From Tillandsia leiboldiana (taxonomy: Eukaryota; Streptophyta; Magnoliopsida; Poales; Bromeliaceae): 64,000 bases of DNA. This document shows, in pieces, positions 1-12,500 of the stretch. A program made the translations under genes and the position numbers. Below the pieces are notes generated by a model. It was not told where the DNA came from and did not search any database. It saw nothing but the letters and a program-made list of their open reading frames with translations. Positions within the stretch are counted from its first letter, which is position 1. Each line of letters starts with the position of its first letter. The stretch covers positions 51,900,991-51,964,990 of the forward strand of contig CM055066.1 in assembly GCA_029204045.2 (NCBI GenBank), written 5' to 3'.

Positions 1-1305
1 TACGACGGTCCGCGACACTTACGCTCCGATAACAAACCCCGTCACCACCGCGCCCATCACCGTCCCTTCCACGAACCCGTCGCCGGGGATAGTGACCGTC
101 CCTTCGACCAATCCTGTCACCGTTCTTCCCACTAACCCCTCCACGACACCTATCACAATCCCTCCCGCGAATAATCCGATGCCGATGCCGACACCGACAC
201 CTGCGACCACTCCAGTACCGGTCACAAACCCTAACCCTACACCGATAACCACTCCTGTCGTGCCCGTCACGAATCCAGCGACGACTCCAACGACAGTTCC
301 TGCGACCAATCCTGTTACGACTTATCCATATACGCCGACTTATCCATATACACCGCCCGGGGGTTACACACCTTCTGTAACGCCGCCTGTCACTGTGCCG
401 AGCACCGTGCCGGTTACACCTGCAGTAGCAGGTCAGACTTGGTGTGTGGCAAAGACCGGTTTGTTGGATTCGGCGCTCCAATTGGCACTGGATTATGCCT
501 GTGGGATTGGGGCTGCGGATTGCTCGGCGATCCAACCGATGGGCAGCTGCTACAATCCCAACACGCTTCAGGCTCATGCATCCTACGCTTTCAATAGCTA
601 CTATCAGAGGAATCCTTCACCAACAAGTTGCGATTTTGGAGGGACAGGGATGATCATCAATGTTAATCCAAGTAAGAACACACTTGCAATTCAAGCATCC
701 TTTCTTGATTACGAAACCAGAGCTTTTGCAAAAGTGTTGTCACGTACAACTTTTCGCAGAAGCAGTAGTAACTTTTCCATTGATATCCTCCCCAACAGCT
801 GTAGCAGAAGCTGGAGCTTTAAACTATAGCTGCTACTTTTGGGTTTGAAAAACTCATTTCCATTTCCGGTTTTTTGTGAAGAAATTGATCTCTGGAGCTT
901 TTTGCAGGTGCAGGGACATGCATTTATCCAACTTCAAGGTAAACACTGCTATGAAAAAGTAATATCGTATAATATAAATGCTTTCTATTCAACATGCATG
1001 GCGTGACGTTCCTCGCCTCTTGCATTCGCAGCGGGGTCTCCGGCTATAATCCTACAGCCACAACTCCTCCTACAGCCACTACCCCTACGGCCACTACTCC
1101 CACTTTCACTCCAGCTTCAAGTTATGGTTCGACTCCTGGTACGGGTTCTGGTTCGTCGGTGTTGAACACGAACAACTCGGGCTCGAGCACAGTATATGGG
1201 TCAGACAACCCAACAGGCGCCGTCAGCTATTCATTGTCTCTCTCCGTTGGATGGACCTCCTTATATTTTGTGATCACCTTAGGCTATATCAGAGGTAGGC
1301 TCTAA
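1..1305 (+). CDS. X8-domain protein, plasmodesmata callose-binding type (5' end outside window)
   Basis: Coding exons 2-671, 908-938 and 1032-1305 join in frame (325 codons including stop). The reading frame is open to the left edge, so the start, and any signal peptide, lie outside the window. The visible N-terminal ~140 residues are Pro/Thr/Val-rich repeats around a TNP motif. An X8 domain follows, starting at TWCVAKTG, with the six family cysteines (WCV, YAC, DCS, SCYNP, SCDF, GTC). The 31-bp middle exon supplies GTCIYPTS, the end of X8. A Thr/Pro/Ser-rich linker and a hydrophobic C-terminal stretch follow, which could be a GPI-anchor signal, though it ends with basic residues. X8 domains bind callose (beta-1,3-glucan); PDCB proteins act at plasmodesmal necks. 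Whether this is a PDCB or the X8 tail of another wall protein cannot be settled without the 5' end. Confidence 0.8.
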
Positions 1306-2432
1306 GTTAGTGTTGTGATCTAATTCAGGTGCCGAAAACAGAATGATGGGTAGAGCGAGAACAGCTTCGTAGTGGTAGTGTTACTTCTCCGATAGTTAGA
1401 GTAATATTCATATACAATGAGTTGTAAAGAACAAATATGATGTGTATATGGACTAAGTAGATGAGTAGAGCTTGGAAGTGCCTCTCTTTTAGAACACTGT
1501 TGATGCTTCATTTGGGAGATGTAAATCAACTTTGTGAAAAGGTTAAAAAAAATAACAAAATGTTTATGGATGCACAGACAAATGAAGTGTAACAATAGTA
1601 CCTGTCAACACGAAGAAGGATGCTAGTTAGTAATCTTCATCGCCATCTCTTGTTTGCGATTCTGTTTCTGTACATCTGCTGGACCATAAACACTAACAGA
1701 TCACATAGAACAATCACTTTTATAGATATAAAGAAAAAAGAAAACTAAAAAAGAATAATCAATACAAACTCAAGCACCAGGTGTCTGCAAATTCTTGTTA
1801 TCTCTTCACAACCAGTTTGAATTGTATTCAGATATACAAGCTTGAATCATACATGTAGAGGAAAAATGAGATAAAACCCTAATACATCTTCAATATAGAT
1901 AGATAAATTTGTATTGTGGATTATTCTAGCTCGATCAATCCGTGGGGTGCGACCAATTTAACTGCATGATTCCACCATGTAATAAAGTAACAAATATTTG
2001 GAGAACATAAAGATCATACAAGAAGAGATTTTGAAGGCATGTATTAGTGCAATATAACCTTTACATAATGCATGATAATATATGGTTTACATTTAGTGCC
2101 CTTTGTAAAAGAAAGAATTGTTTCAACTAGTGAAAGGAAAACCTTTCATTTGAGGGCACAAGAGCTAGACAGAGAATACATATCGAGGAATTTGTTCCTG
2201 ATGTTCGATACCAAATTTCCAAAATCTATACATGTTTTATTCTGTGGATACAATGCAGTCGAACTTATATCTACATGAGCGACCAAATATGTTTATCACT
2301 AATCTGAAAGATAATATGAGAGATTACAACAGCGGGATGCTTTAATGTACAGAACAATGAGATCTAACAAAGAAGAAATGACTATGAAACCATTAATTTT
2401 TGAATAAAAGATTTATTATGATAAAACTTCAT
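1306..2432. other. Intergenic / 3' flanks of convergent genes
   Basis: The X8 gene (+) and the BED gene (-) converge here. The sequence is AT-rich, with only short chance ORFs. No transposon ends or RNA gene were recognised. Both 3' UTRs should lie here. Confidence 0.5.
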
Positions 2433-5400
2433 CTAATCACTGAGATCATCATCGAGAAAGTTAAGATCACCACCATCTTCGTCACTAGCAGTAGCCATAG
2501 AAGCAGGATGAACCTCTAAAGACTCGACTACCTCAGGCAAAGGTATACTGCTTGTATGAGGTTTCCTCGACATTGCATCTAAATACATATTCTCGTTCAC
2601 TTCCTTTAAGTATGGCTCCTGTTCCGTTTCATTATAAAGAGACTCCTACATTCACAACAGGCAATCTGATCAAGTGATATACCAAAAAAGAGTGAACGAA
2701 TCAAAGAATAAAGATACTTCTACATGTATATAACGGCAAATTCATACATTTATGTACATATTCTTGTAAATTCTCAATGTTCATATATGCTCCTTGAAAC
2801 TGCAGTCGTTTACAACAATATCCTTATCTTATGTTGAGGAGTCTCCAAATTAATGGGCGAAAGTTGGTTTTTTCTTAGCATTTTTTATTTTTTTAAGAGA
2901 GGCATTTTTTAACTAGACACTATATATGGAAGAGATTAAGTTTTTGGAGGGTTTGCAGTTATATGCATTAAAAAAATATACCTCGCCTCCTGGAGAAGCT
3001 GGTTTGTCAATCTCAACAACCCAGTTTTCCAACAATCTCTCTAGTAGAGCACTGTCAAGGGAAATTGAGCCATCATCCGACCTGTTAAATTGCCATTCGC
3101 GAAGACGTAAGTTGTAATGGGCGTAAGTAAGATCTTTTAATCTTTTTTGGGCCAAACGATTGCGTCTGGTACTGTGAATTTGATCAAAGGCACTCCAGTG
3201 GTGTTCGGAACCACGAGATGTACATGTCTGGCTCAATATGCGAATGGCAATTCGTTGCAACTCGAGGCAATTGATCCCATGTTGTTGCCACCAGGCAGCT
3301 GTGATTGAATAAACAGAACAAAAAAGAAAATTTGAACCCATGGTTTAGCATTACAATCTAAATTTTTGAAAGTTTGCAATCCATATTAGTCAAATATGAT
3401 TACCTGGATCCAGCTCCATCCTTGTACTCAAAGCCAGTTCGGTTCCAAAATCAGCTTTTGCAAAAACAAAATCTGAAATCTAAGATAAATAAGATGACAA
3501 ATAGAGCACATTAAAAGAGAGAAGAGAAAAGAAACCAACGAAGCTTCTTGGCAAAATGAATAATAAAGGCTCAAACAAAAGGAAATCTCCCTACAGAATA
3601 TTTGTCCTATTTGACCTGCAAGCTAAGTGATAGATCTTGCCTCAGAGAACACTCACAAAGAACAAAGGAGTGAAATCTTGTAGTTTCGAGGGTGATATAT
3701 ACAGGTTTCAACATTCCACCCGCGGGAGGTGGTTTGAAAATTGGGACATTCAATTTAGCCATTACTAAATTTCACAATTCAAACAATGTGAGTACCTGGG
3801 AAGCAGCAGAAACTCTCCTTCCGTTATCCGGTTCAAGTCTAGTTATGCATTCATTCAAGCCACGAATAACCTCAGGAAGCTACAAATTAGATCATGAAAA
3901 ATGCAGAATTAGGTGCAACATCACACCACATCATGATGAAACATTCAGTCTAAAAAAAGAAAAAAAGGTAACATTCAATGCTTTAAGCATACCGCCATGA
4001 AGTCTGGTCGATATCTAAAGGACGGGTTCAAGAAGTAAGCAGCAACATAGAGAGGATGGTTGAAAACCGCATTCCAATGACTGTCCATTACAACCCAGAA
4101 AGGCCCATACTTTTTCTCATCTTCGCCATGGACAGCTTTAATAGACAGCTTAGCTCGGTACATGTCATTATATATCGACGGCATGGACAACCCTTCATTG
4201 CTTTCCGCTTTCTTAAGTATCTGCAGAACCGGGTCTACGGTTTTTTTCACATATTGAATCTTCTTCCAGAATGTGGGATTAAGCACAATCTTTTCTACTT
4301 CTTTGCCCGCATCTGATTTGGACAATTGGGATGAAACCCATTTGCTCGATTGGAACAGCTTCTTGAGAGAAGCCCTTTGATCTAGCAAGTTTTGCAATGT
4401 AAGAAAAGTAGTTGCAAACTTTGTTATTGATAATTTAAGAAGTTCCTTCCCCTCTGTTAATTCTTCTTTCATAAGGTTCAATAACCACATGCAATTATAA
4501 ATGTATCGCGTAATCTTTTGACCTTTTTCGATGCATTCTCTGACCCATTTTATCTTCGCAAAATCCTCGAGAATTTGATCGATGCAATCAGCAGCAGAAG
4601 GTGTCCAGAATAAGCTTCTTCTCTTCTCCTCTAGCATCTTTCCAGCAGCTCTATAGTATGAAGAATTTTCTGTGAGTACCTACAGTACGAAAAACTGCCA
4701 TTAGAGAGACTGTTAACATTCTCAGAGAAAACAAGAAGAGGATTGGACAATTTCCCAACAATTTTATGAACGGTAATGTATGAATAGTCCTTGTACCATC
4801 CTGATAGAGTGACTTGATCCCTGAACCTTCAGTCCCTAAACTTTCTTATAAATTGCAATTTCATTCCTAACTATTCTAACATTTCCTACTCTAGTAAAAA
4901 TGACTTGTTTCCATTTACTTGAATCAGGGTTAAAAAGGCCATTTTACAGCAAAAAACAATGGATTTATTTATTTATTTATTTAACTCTTAACAGCCCGGT
5001 ATGGAATTGAAACATATGAGGAAGTACGGGGACTAAAAAGTTTAACTGGAAAGTCAAGGGAACAACTCGCAATATCGGAATTCGTGCTAGACTGCTAGTG
5101 CATTTAAACTTTTATGAGTAGTCTACTTAAAAGAGTAGAGAGATTATGAAAATAAATCTGGTACCTGCACCACATTTGCCTCACCTACTTCCTCCACAAC
5201 TTTGTCCAACAACTTAAAAAGCTGTGTAACATCTTTTACAATATGAGATGCATCTATGGAGGAAACGAAGTACGTTCCTCTCGGGCAAGACACTAAGAAG
5301 TTAATTATTGTCCTTCCCTGCACATCTTTCCAGCTGTCTGCCGTAATACTACATCCGGTAGTAGCCCACGAAGCCTTAATTTCCCCAAAATATTCTTTTA

Positions 5401-6138
5401 TTGTCTCCACTTCATCATTAAGAGACCTATTAGCAAGTAGTTTGGTTGTTGGGCGTTTAATTTCATGACCATATTGAGCAACTAAATCTAGCATCTTGTG
5501 GAAGTATGGTGAATCCGCGACATTAAAAGGTATAGCTGCGTAACAAAAGAATTTACAAATAGCAGATATTACTTCTTTATGGCCTTTCTTATCTGCCCCT
5601 CCCTTTTGTTTTGAATGCTTAAAGGACAAAGAAGAGTTCTCCTTTTGGGAAGTGGCATAGAGAGAGTCTGTAGTTATATGTCTAGATTTTTTCTTCATGG
5701 CATTACCACAAGAAACATCTTGATCGCCGACAAAATTATTTGCATTATTTCTTCCACTAGCAACTTCCTCCTCCTTGTCATTTTCTGTATGCACGTAAAA
5801 TGCCGAAACTTCTTTTGTTTCTATCCTTCGCCTTCTACCCGTTCGATGCCATTTCATGTTTTCTTTCATCTTTAGATACACTTCCTCCGGAGCCATTTTA
5901 CAATACGCGACTTCTCCAGGTATTCTCGCTAAATGTTGCTTAAACCGGTTTATACCACCGCTAACTATTTTCTCGCAATAATTGCATTTTACCTTCTTTT
6001 TCTTTTCGTCTTGAGCAACACCATGTTCCCAACCGGGGTCCACATACCCTAACGAGCGAAGCGAAGTTATAACCGTAACTAAGCTTTGATCATTCACTTC
6101 CTTTCTTAATTTCCTTTTATAGTGGATAGAGTTTTCCA

Positions 6139-6186
<48 letters not shown>

Positions 6187-6487
6187 TGGAGTGGACATCA
6201 AAAGTGGGTTCCTTTTCTTTCTCTTCTAGCTGCCGTTTTCTTGTAGATCTATATCCTTCAAGATTTTCTTTCATTTTCATGTACACCTCTTCAGGGGCCT
6301 TTTTGCAATATGTGACTTCACCAGAAATTCTTGCTAAATGTTGCTTCAGTCTGTATATTCCACCACTTACTATCTTGCCACAGTAGTTGCATTTTACTTT
6401 CTTCTTCCTCTCATCTTGAGGAATGCCGTGTTCCCATCCAGGGTCCATGAAACCTGTTGACCTAAGGGGAGCCATCTCTTCAACCAT
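2433..6487 (-). CDS. hAT-transposase-derived protein with two BED zinc fingers, DUF659 and hAT dimerisation domain
   Basis: Five coding blocks join in frame on the minus strand: 6487-5165, 4679-3993, 3879-3796, 3479-3404 plus 3298-2982 (split codon), and 2645-2433. All have GT-AG borders and together give about 899 residues. Two BED fingers are near-duplicates. The first has C33, C36, H50 and C61 within a KCNYC...KQHLA pattern; the second starts at about residue 140. Between them is a run of about 15 Asp. DUF659 occupies about residues 300-440 (TADSWKDVQGR, NFLVSCP, FVSSIDAS). The transposase core continues through FWTPSAADCIDQ and WNAVFNHPLYVAAYFLNP. The C-terminal hAT dimerisation region contains AWWQQHG and LAQKRLKDLTY. 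The tail is acidic. The start is the first ATG of the large exon (MVEEM); the exon acceptor is at 6535. No terminal inverted repeats were seen around it, and it has untranslated 5' exons, so a domesticated gene is more likely than an active element. Target genes are unknown. Confidence 0.85.
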
Positions 6488-7066
6488 TTGAAACTTAAGA
6501 CAAAAGCTTATACTTTTCGCCTTTCCATCGAGCTTCTGCAATAGCAGTAATGTAAATTATGAACAACCAAGAGATACTTATCCTAACAGTTTTCGTAGCA
6601 TTTTCAAATAAGTAAGATGTCTGATCTCTCCTTTTTCTTACCTTTCACTATTATTCGTTTAAGTCATCTCCATCAATTAATTTGAGATTCCGTTGAATTT
6701 AACAAAAACTCTGTTAAGTTTAACGGCTATTAATGTTTTTCCTTATGACGACGGAATTGCAGGTTCTGTAAATTGTTTGAAGGTCAATAGCTAAGGGAGC
6801 CTGAAATTTCAATAGAATCTCCAATTCAACTGATGGAAATAACTAAAATAGTGAAGCAATAGTTGAGATCGCGTTAATACAAAATAAAAAAATAGGAGGG
6901 TATAATTCGAAATGGACTATAGGCAACAAAAGTATGGTTTCTAACTTTTTAAAATTGATCCTTTTTTACTTTAGTTTTTACCATGAAGAAAATTCTTTCA
7001 GATGGGTAATCCAGGAGAGAAAATTTACCAACACTAGAATAGAAAAGAAAGATTAACTTACCTTAC

Positions 7067-7095
7067 CTGGAGAACGATAATCCTTCGTCACGATT
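7067..7095 (-). other. Probable small non-coding 5' UTR exon of the BED/hAT-derived gene
   Basis: On the minus strand, an acceptor (ggcag) is followed by 29 nt and a strong donor (gtaaggtaag). It lies between the GC-rich first exon and the coding exon acceptor at 6535. This is inference from splice signals only. Confidence 0.4.
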
Positions 7096-7899
7096 CTGCC
7101 CTTAACTCATACAGAATTATGAAATGCAAAAATTGATATATATTCTTGCGCAATTGAGTGCAGTTCGATTTGATATTAACACCACAATACTTGTCTATCA
7201 CGGCCAAATCTTATAAAATAGAAAAGTGATCCCTGAACCTATTTAAATTGAAATTACATAATCAGTTTTGAAAGGATTAATTAAAAGGCAAAACAAAAGA
7301 AAAATGAGGAAATATGACAATATGCTTATTATGTTGATGTAACTGATGAAGAGGGAATATAAAACTTTTTGGTGATTTCCATTTGTGCAAGGAATACCCT
7401 AAATCCTGATATTAAGAGAAACTTAACACCGACCGCCAATAGATGTTACGACAACCACAAAAAACAGGTTAGCTTCATGATTTTGTTATTTTTCTTAAGA
7501 TGATCTTCATTCATTGAAGTACAAAGTTACACAACTTTGATTAAAGAGTAGAAATGTGCGAAAAGAAAAATGAAAAAAAAATTCTTAAATTCCAAATACT
7601 GGCGAAATTTGAACTGAATATAATTCCAGCTGCAGTAAGTCCAGTTACTCAGATGAATCTACATTATCAAATTCCTCTTTGGAGTATCAAATTCCTCTTT
7701 GGAAGAACCCGTATCTCTAATTTCAAATGAAAGAAGCATCGAAAGCCACTGAAATCACAAGTCCAAATTTCAAATCCTTAAATGGTGACACAAATCGAAC
7801 AAGCATGCTACCCAACTACAAATCATCATTATATAAGCAGTTCATACGAACAGTTTCCACAATTCCATCAATAGTCGATTCAAACCGTAAACCCTAACA

Positions 7900-8280
7900 A
7901 CAGCTTAGAATGTAGGGGATCGAGCCTTAAATCGAGATTTTTATCTCAAATTAACGCACAATTACCACACAAACCGCGCACAAACCGCGATCGGGGAGCG
8001 AAAAGGAGGGATCTGGGAATTACCCGAGTGGGAAATTCGATCTGATCCTCAGTTTCGGTGTCGCCGAGCTGTGTTCTTCGTCCCCGCCCCAGTACGTTTC
8101 TCGCGCGTTGACTCGGAACGAGATTTAGGGCCGAGTCGGGGACGGGGTAATGCCGACTCGGCATCGAACCGGTCTCTGCCGGTTCGACTCGCAATCCGGA
8201 CGGGTTCGGGCAAACTCGCAACCCGGACGGGTTCGGGCAAATGAATCCGGGTTGGTGGAGCTCCTGTCCCGATCAGCTCC
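7900..8280 (-). promoter_or_regulatory. Promoter / first non-coding exon of the BED/hAT-derived gene
   Basis: This is a GC-rich island in an otherwise AT-rich stretch. A good minus-strand donor (CTCGG|gtaatt) lies at 8023, so the first exon probably runs from about 8.2 kb to 8024. An internal direct repeat, ACCCGGACGGGTTCGGGCAAA-like, occurs twice near 8196-8241. The long minus-strand ORFs here look like GC-driven chance ORFs. Confidence 0.45.
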
Positions 8281-9550
8281 GAATGAATAAGTGGAAATAA
8301 AAAATAAAAAGGTTTTTTTTAAAAAAATGACTCCCTAAAAATTTGTAAAATTTAAAAATTGTGAAATTTTTAAAAATTTAATTTTTTAAAAAAAATTAAA
8401 ATTTAAAATTTAAAAATTTAAAATTGTGAAATTAAAATTTATTAGTTTAAAATAATAAATTTTAATGTTTAAAATTTAAAATTATTATTATAAAATTTCA
8501 AATTTTTATTTTTTATTTTTTATTTTAAATTTTGAATTTAAAATATAAAATATAAAATATAAAATTATTTAATTTAAATATACATTCAAATTTTTGTACA
8601 TGTTTAAACACACGCATTTGGAGAATACGTCTCCAACTTATTGTAAAATTATTTTCAAAAATACAAAATTTTAAAGAATCATTTAAAAAAAAAAAAGTCC
8701 AAATAAAAAGCTTGATGGTTGGTATATAAAAAGCTAAATTTATTTATCCTTTTTCAAAAAAACGAAGTGAGTATTATGCTATTATTCTCTAAATTTATTT
8801 TTTTAAAAAAAAAACAAATTCGAACTTTCAGATCAATGCGAATCCCTCCCTGCCACTCTGAATCATTTTTGCTTGATCAATATGTCAGGAATTCGATCCT
8901 CCTTACACCCAACTTAATTAAATAGTATTTAAATTATGATAAAATTAAGTTCAGCCATCCAATTTAAACAGATTTAAAATTAAGTGACTCAATTGAGAAA
9001 TAAATTGAAACAATAAATTTCTGTGAGTTTTGCACAAGCAATTTAACATCCATTTACACAAATTTATTCCCTCGCATGATCAAAACACAAGAAATATTTG
9101 CAACAATGTGGTTTCTGAGATCAAACCCGAACAGATCACAGAGTTCAGATCTGACAATGTAGTTTCTGAGCTCAGACCTGAACTGACAATGCAGAGAAAA
9201 CACATAGGCGAGATGCGCCGACATATAAACCCTAGTTGCACCAAAACAATCTATAGAAAGGATTTTGCAGAGAAACTGAGAACCGAAAAACATAGCTTTA
9301 TATCACATTCATGCATGTAGAACTACTCGACAAAAGGAGACGATAAATATTGTTAGTGGTACTATACAAATCTTCGGCGATGTAAATTGATACAATAAAA
9401 TTAAGCTTTGTTAACAAAATCTTCGCTAACATCTTTCGCATTAGAATATGATATGCCTATTCTCATTCACCGCGCCTGCACCAGTGAAGCCGAAATTACT
9501 TCATCCGAAGAAGTAGCTATAGAATAACCATCAAAGAACTTCTTTGAGAC
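8281..9550. other. AT-rich intergenic region upstream of BED gene and downstream of RCL1
   Basis: 8290-8990 is low-complexity A/T sequence with many AAATTTAAAA strings. 9000-9350 is less biased and contains a short internal repeat (TGAGATCAAACCCGAACAG / TGAGCTCAGACCTGAACTG). No convincing gene was found. The 96-residue plus-strand ORF at 9030 has no recognisable motif. Confidence 0.4.
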
Positions 9551-12500
9551 TCATGAAATCTTTCGAGCTAAATTCTTCATCCCGGATCCGACGCATTTTA
9601 GTATGATTGTGTTTGTACTCGTATCGGGCTTGATGACAAACTTAACTCCGAGGAAATCTCTGATGTTTCTAAGTGTTTCGATGCCGTAGGGTGTGAGCGC
9701 TCCCACGCGAACCTTTGCTACATCCGGCGGGCATAGAGCACAAAGAATAAATAGCAAGCCCTATAAAAAAAAAAAAAATTTACAAAGCAAAAAGTTATCG
9801 ATGTTAGAAAAATTAGTTGTTCCCGATTTAACTGGCCAGTTAGTCCAGTCTCTCAAGAATATGAATTTAACCAAACATTTTTGGAGATAATTAGAGTTAA
9901 AAATGCCGCCTCTCTCAAGAAGCTTTCTTGGAATTGCAGGTGTTTCAACAACATCTCAAGAGTAAAATTTGCATCAATTTGAAATTTAACCAGGTGAAAA
10001 GTAAAGAGGAAAGATGAAACCAGACCTGGTGGGTAGAATCAACTACTCCTCCCCGCTTGATCTCTTGAAGTAACATTGACGCAACTTCAACACCAACCTC
10101 CTCCGGGGTTTTAACCTTCGGCTTCTCCTCGGTATCTTCATCCATTTCATCGGCTTTTTCGTAGGCCGTAATATCTGCAGATATCAAGCAGCCTGTAGTA
10201 GTCTCCGCAACTAAAGACATGCCGTAGCCCGGTGACCTGCCATATCATTCAGCTACTCGTTAAATAGGAAAGGCACAAACTAGCGGCTAGAGCTTCCACT
10301 TTTAGGTTGCGTTTCGAATCGGGTTAAGATAGAATTAGCTAAACCGGGGATAAGTATAAAGTACGGAACTAGAGCGAAAAAGCGTTTGAGATGGTTCCAG
10401 GGATAAGAGATTTTGTGTTTGGTTTAATAATGAGGAATAGGAGGAATAAAGAGAATAAGTTGGGTAAATTACCTTTTTGCCCTCAAGAGTTAATATGTGA
10501 TAAAGAGAGAGAGAGGAGAGAGAGGGATTTGTGATGATGAGAGTGTATTGGGAATAAGGAAAAGAGAGAGAGGAGAGAGAGGGATTTGTGATGATGAGAG
10601 TGTATTGGGAAGAGAGAAAGGAGGGGAGGAGGGGTAGTTTGGTAAAAAAAAAAAAATATAAAATAATGGGTAAGAACTGTTATTCCAGCTTATTCTAGTT
10701 GTTCTGGGATAAGCAATACCAGATGGTTCCATGTGCGTTTGGTAGAATAAGAGGGATAAACCCGCTATTCCCGGTTCTAGCCCACATCCAAACGGGCCCT
10801 TAGGGTAGAAAGACTATTTCGAAATTGTTTGCATAGCAAAAGCTCTAGTATTTTCGCTTGCCAAATGCCTAAAAGATGCCTCTTGGAGTCAAGAAGAAAG
10901 TAAGCAAATGCCTGGCAAATGCGTCTCGGAGTCAAGAAGCAGTTGCATAAGCCAAAGCAAGCGGGTAATTGCATCTCAATAAAGTGTAACTTTTGAATTA
11001 ATCAGATGGTTTAACTCGTATGAAATAAATAATATGCTTTGAAGGACAACAGCATAATCAACTTCCAGATTCCGAATGAGCGGATCATGTTATTCATGAT
11101 ATTCTCTAATAAAGCACTAGATAGGATGATAAAAAAATAAAAAATCTGTACTATTCCACAATCTCGACTAGTGTTTTAAAATAGGGTTAATTGCATACAT
11201 GTCCCTGCAAATATGTCGAATTGCAAATATATCCCTGCAAAATTCAACTTTTCATATTTATCCCTTAAAAAATCCACCGTTATTCAAATATGCCCCTACC
11301 GTCCATCTCTGTTAAAAAAGTTGATTTAATCCTAGATTAAATGCTTAACCTTGGTTAGATTAAAAATTGAATTTACATATTTACCCTTTCCATATTATAC
11401 CTAAAAAAAAAAAAAAAAAAAAAAAGAAAAAGAAAAAAAGAATTATTTTGATGATAGAATTTTATGATTTTTGGAGAGGGGCATTTTTGTAACAAGTATA
11501 ATGGTATTGTTTTTGGAGGGATATATTTGTAAGGGAGCAAAAAAGTCATTTCACATCGAATCTGTTAAAAAATAAACAGATTCCAAACGGGGATTAACCA
11601 GAAGGGCATATTTAAAGAACTTTGGATTTTTGAAGGGATAAATATGAAAAGTTGAATTTTGCAGGGATATATTTGCAATTCGACATATTTGCAGGGACAT
11701 GTATACAATTAACCCTTTAAAATATTTCAAAGTTTAGATGGAAGAAAGAAACCAATTCTTCGCCTTATATATTACATTCCTTGCTTACTTGTATACTTTA
11801 AGCTCTAGATATTTTAACCAAACAAAGAACTTAAAAAACTAATTGGTTTAGAAAATAATGCTTTATGAATATCACAATTCAAGCACAGACGTATATAAGT
11901 TAAAATTTGAAAGAGAATTGGAGCGGACTTAAAAATGTGCAAATACAAGAAGATAAATAGCTAGTTAGAGTACCTTCCACCGGCCGGACCGGATCTATGA
12001 TCGGTGAAAATATGAACGTCGGGAATGAAGTTATTGAAGACTCCACGAGCAGCAAATATCATACGATTTCCCATCTGAGGAGACACTTTCATGGAGAAGG
12101 TTATCCCTCTAATTCTTTTAATCATCCCTTCATCCACCCAATGAGCTGCCTGTTTGGCGCATCTGATATTGTAAACAAAATCCTTTGGAAAAAGATAAAT
12201 GAAATAACTATCAACACGCAATTTACGCTCGCTCACCGTTAATGTATTAGGAATGATAGGAACTCGAAGAAGAACCTCTCCGCCGCCGAGAGGAGGAGCA
12301 CCGCGGCTTTCTATCTTCAGCTCCAGCCCTTCCAAAGGAATGCCAAAGTGCTTGAGCATATGCAATGTCATGGCCCGAAAGGTGTCGACGGACGGGTCCT
12401 TGGAATCATTAGTAATTCCTGACAAGCGAAGCATCAAAGTAGTAATCCGCATGCAACGAGAAAAGCAAAGTCAGCGGATTTCATATCGAAGCGCTTATCT

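Noticed and set aside
92..309. Gly/Val-rich minus-strand ORF (19-309) opposite the X8 gene
   Set aside because: It is the mirror of the Thr/Pro repeat coding on the plus strand. The plus frame runs into a six-cysteine X8 domain.
7946..8240. Two overlapping minus-strand ORFs in a GC-rich patch
   Set aside because: Composition and the donor at 8023 fit a first non-coding exon and promoter. The translations show no family motif.
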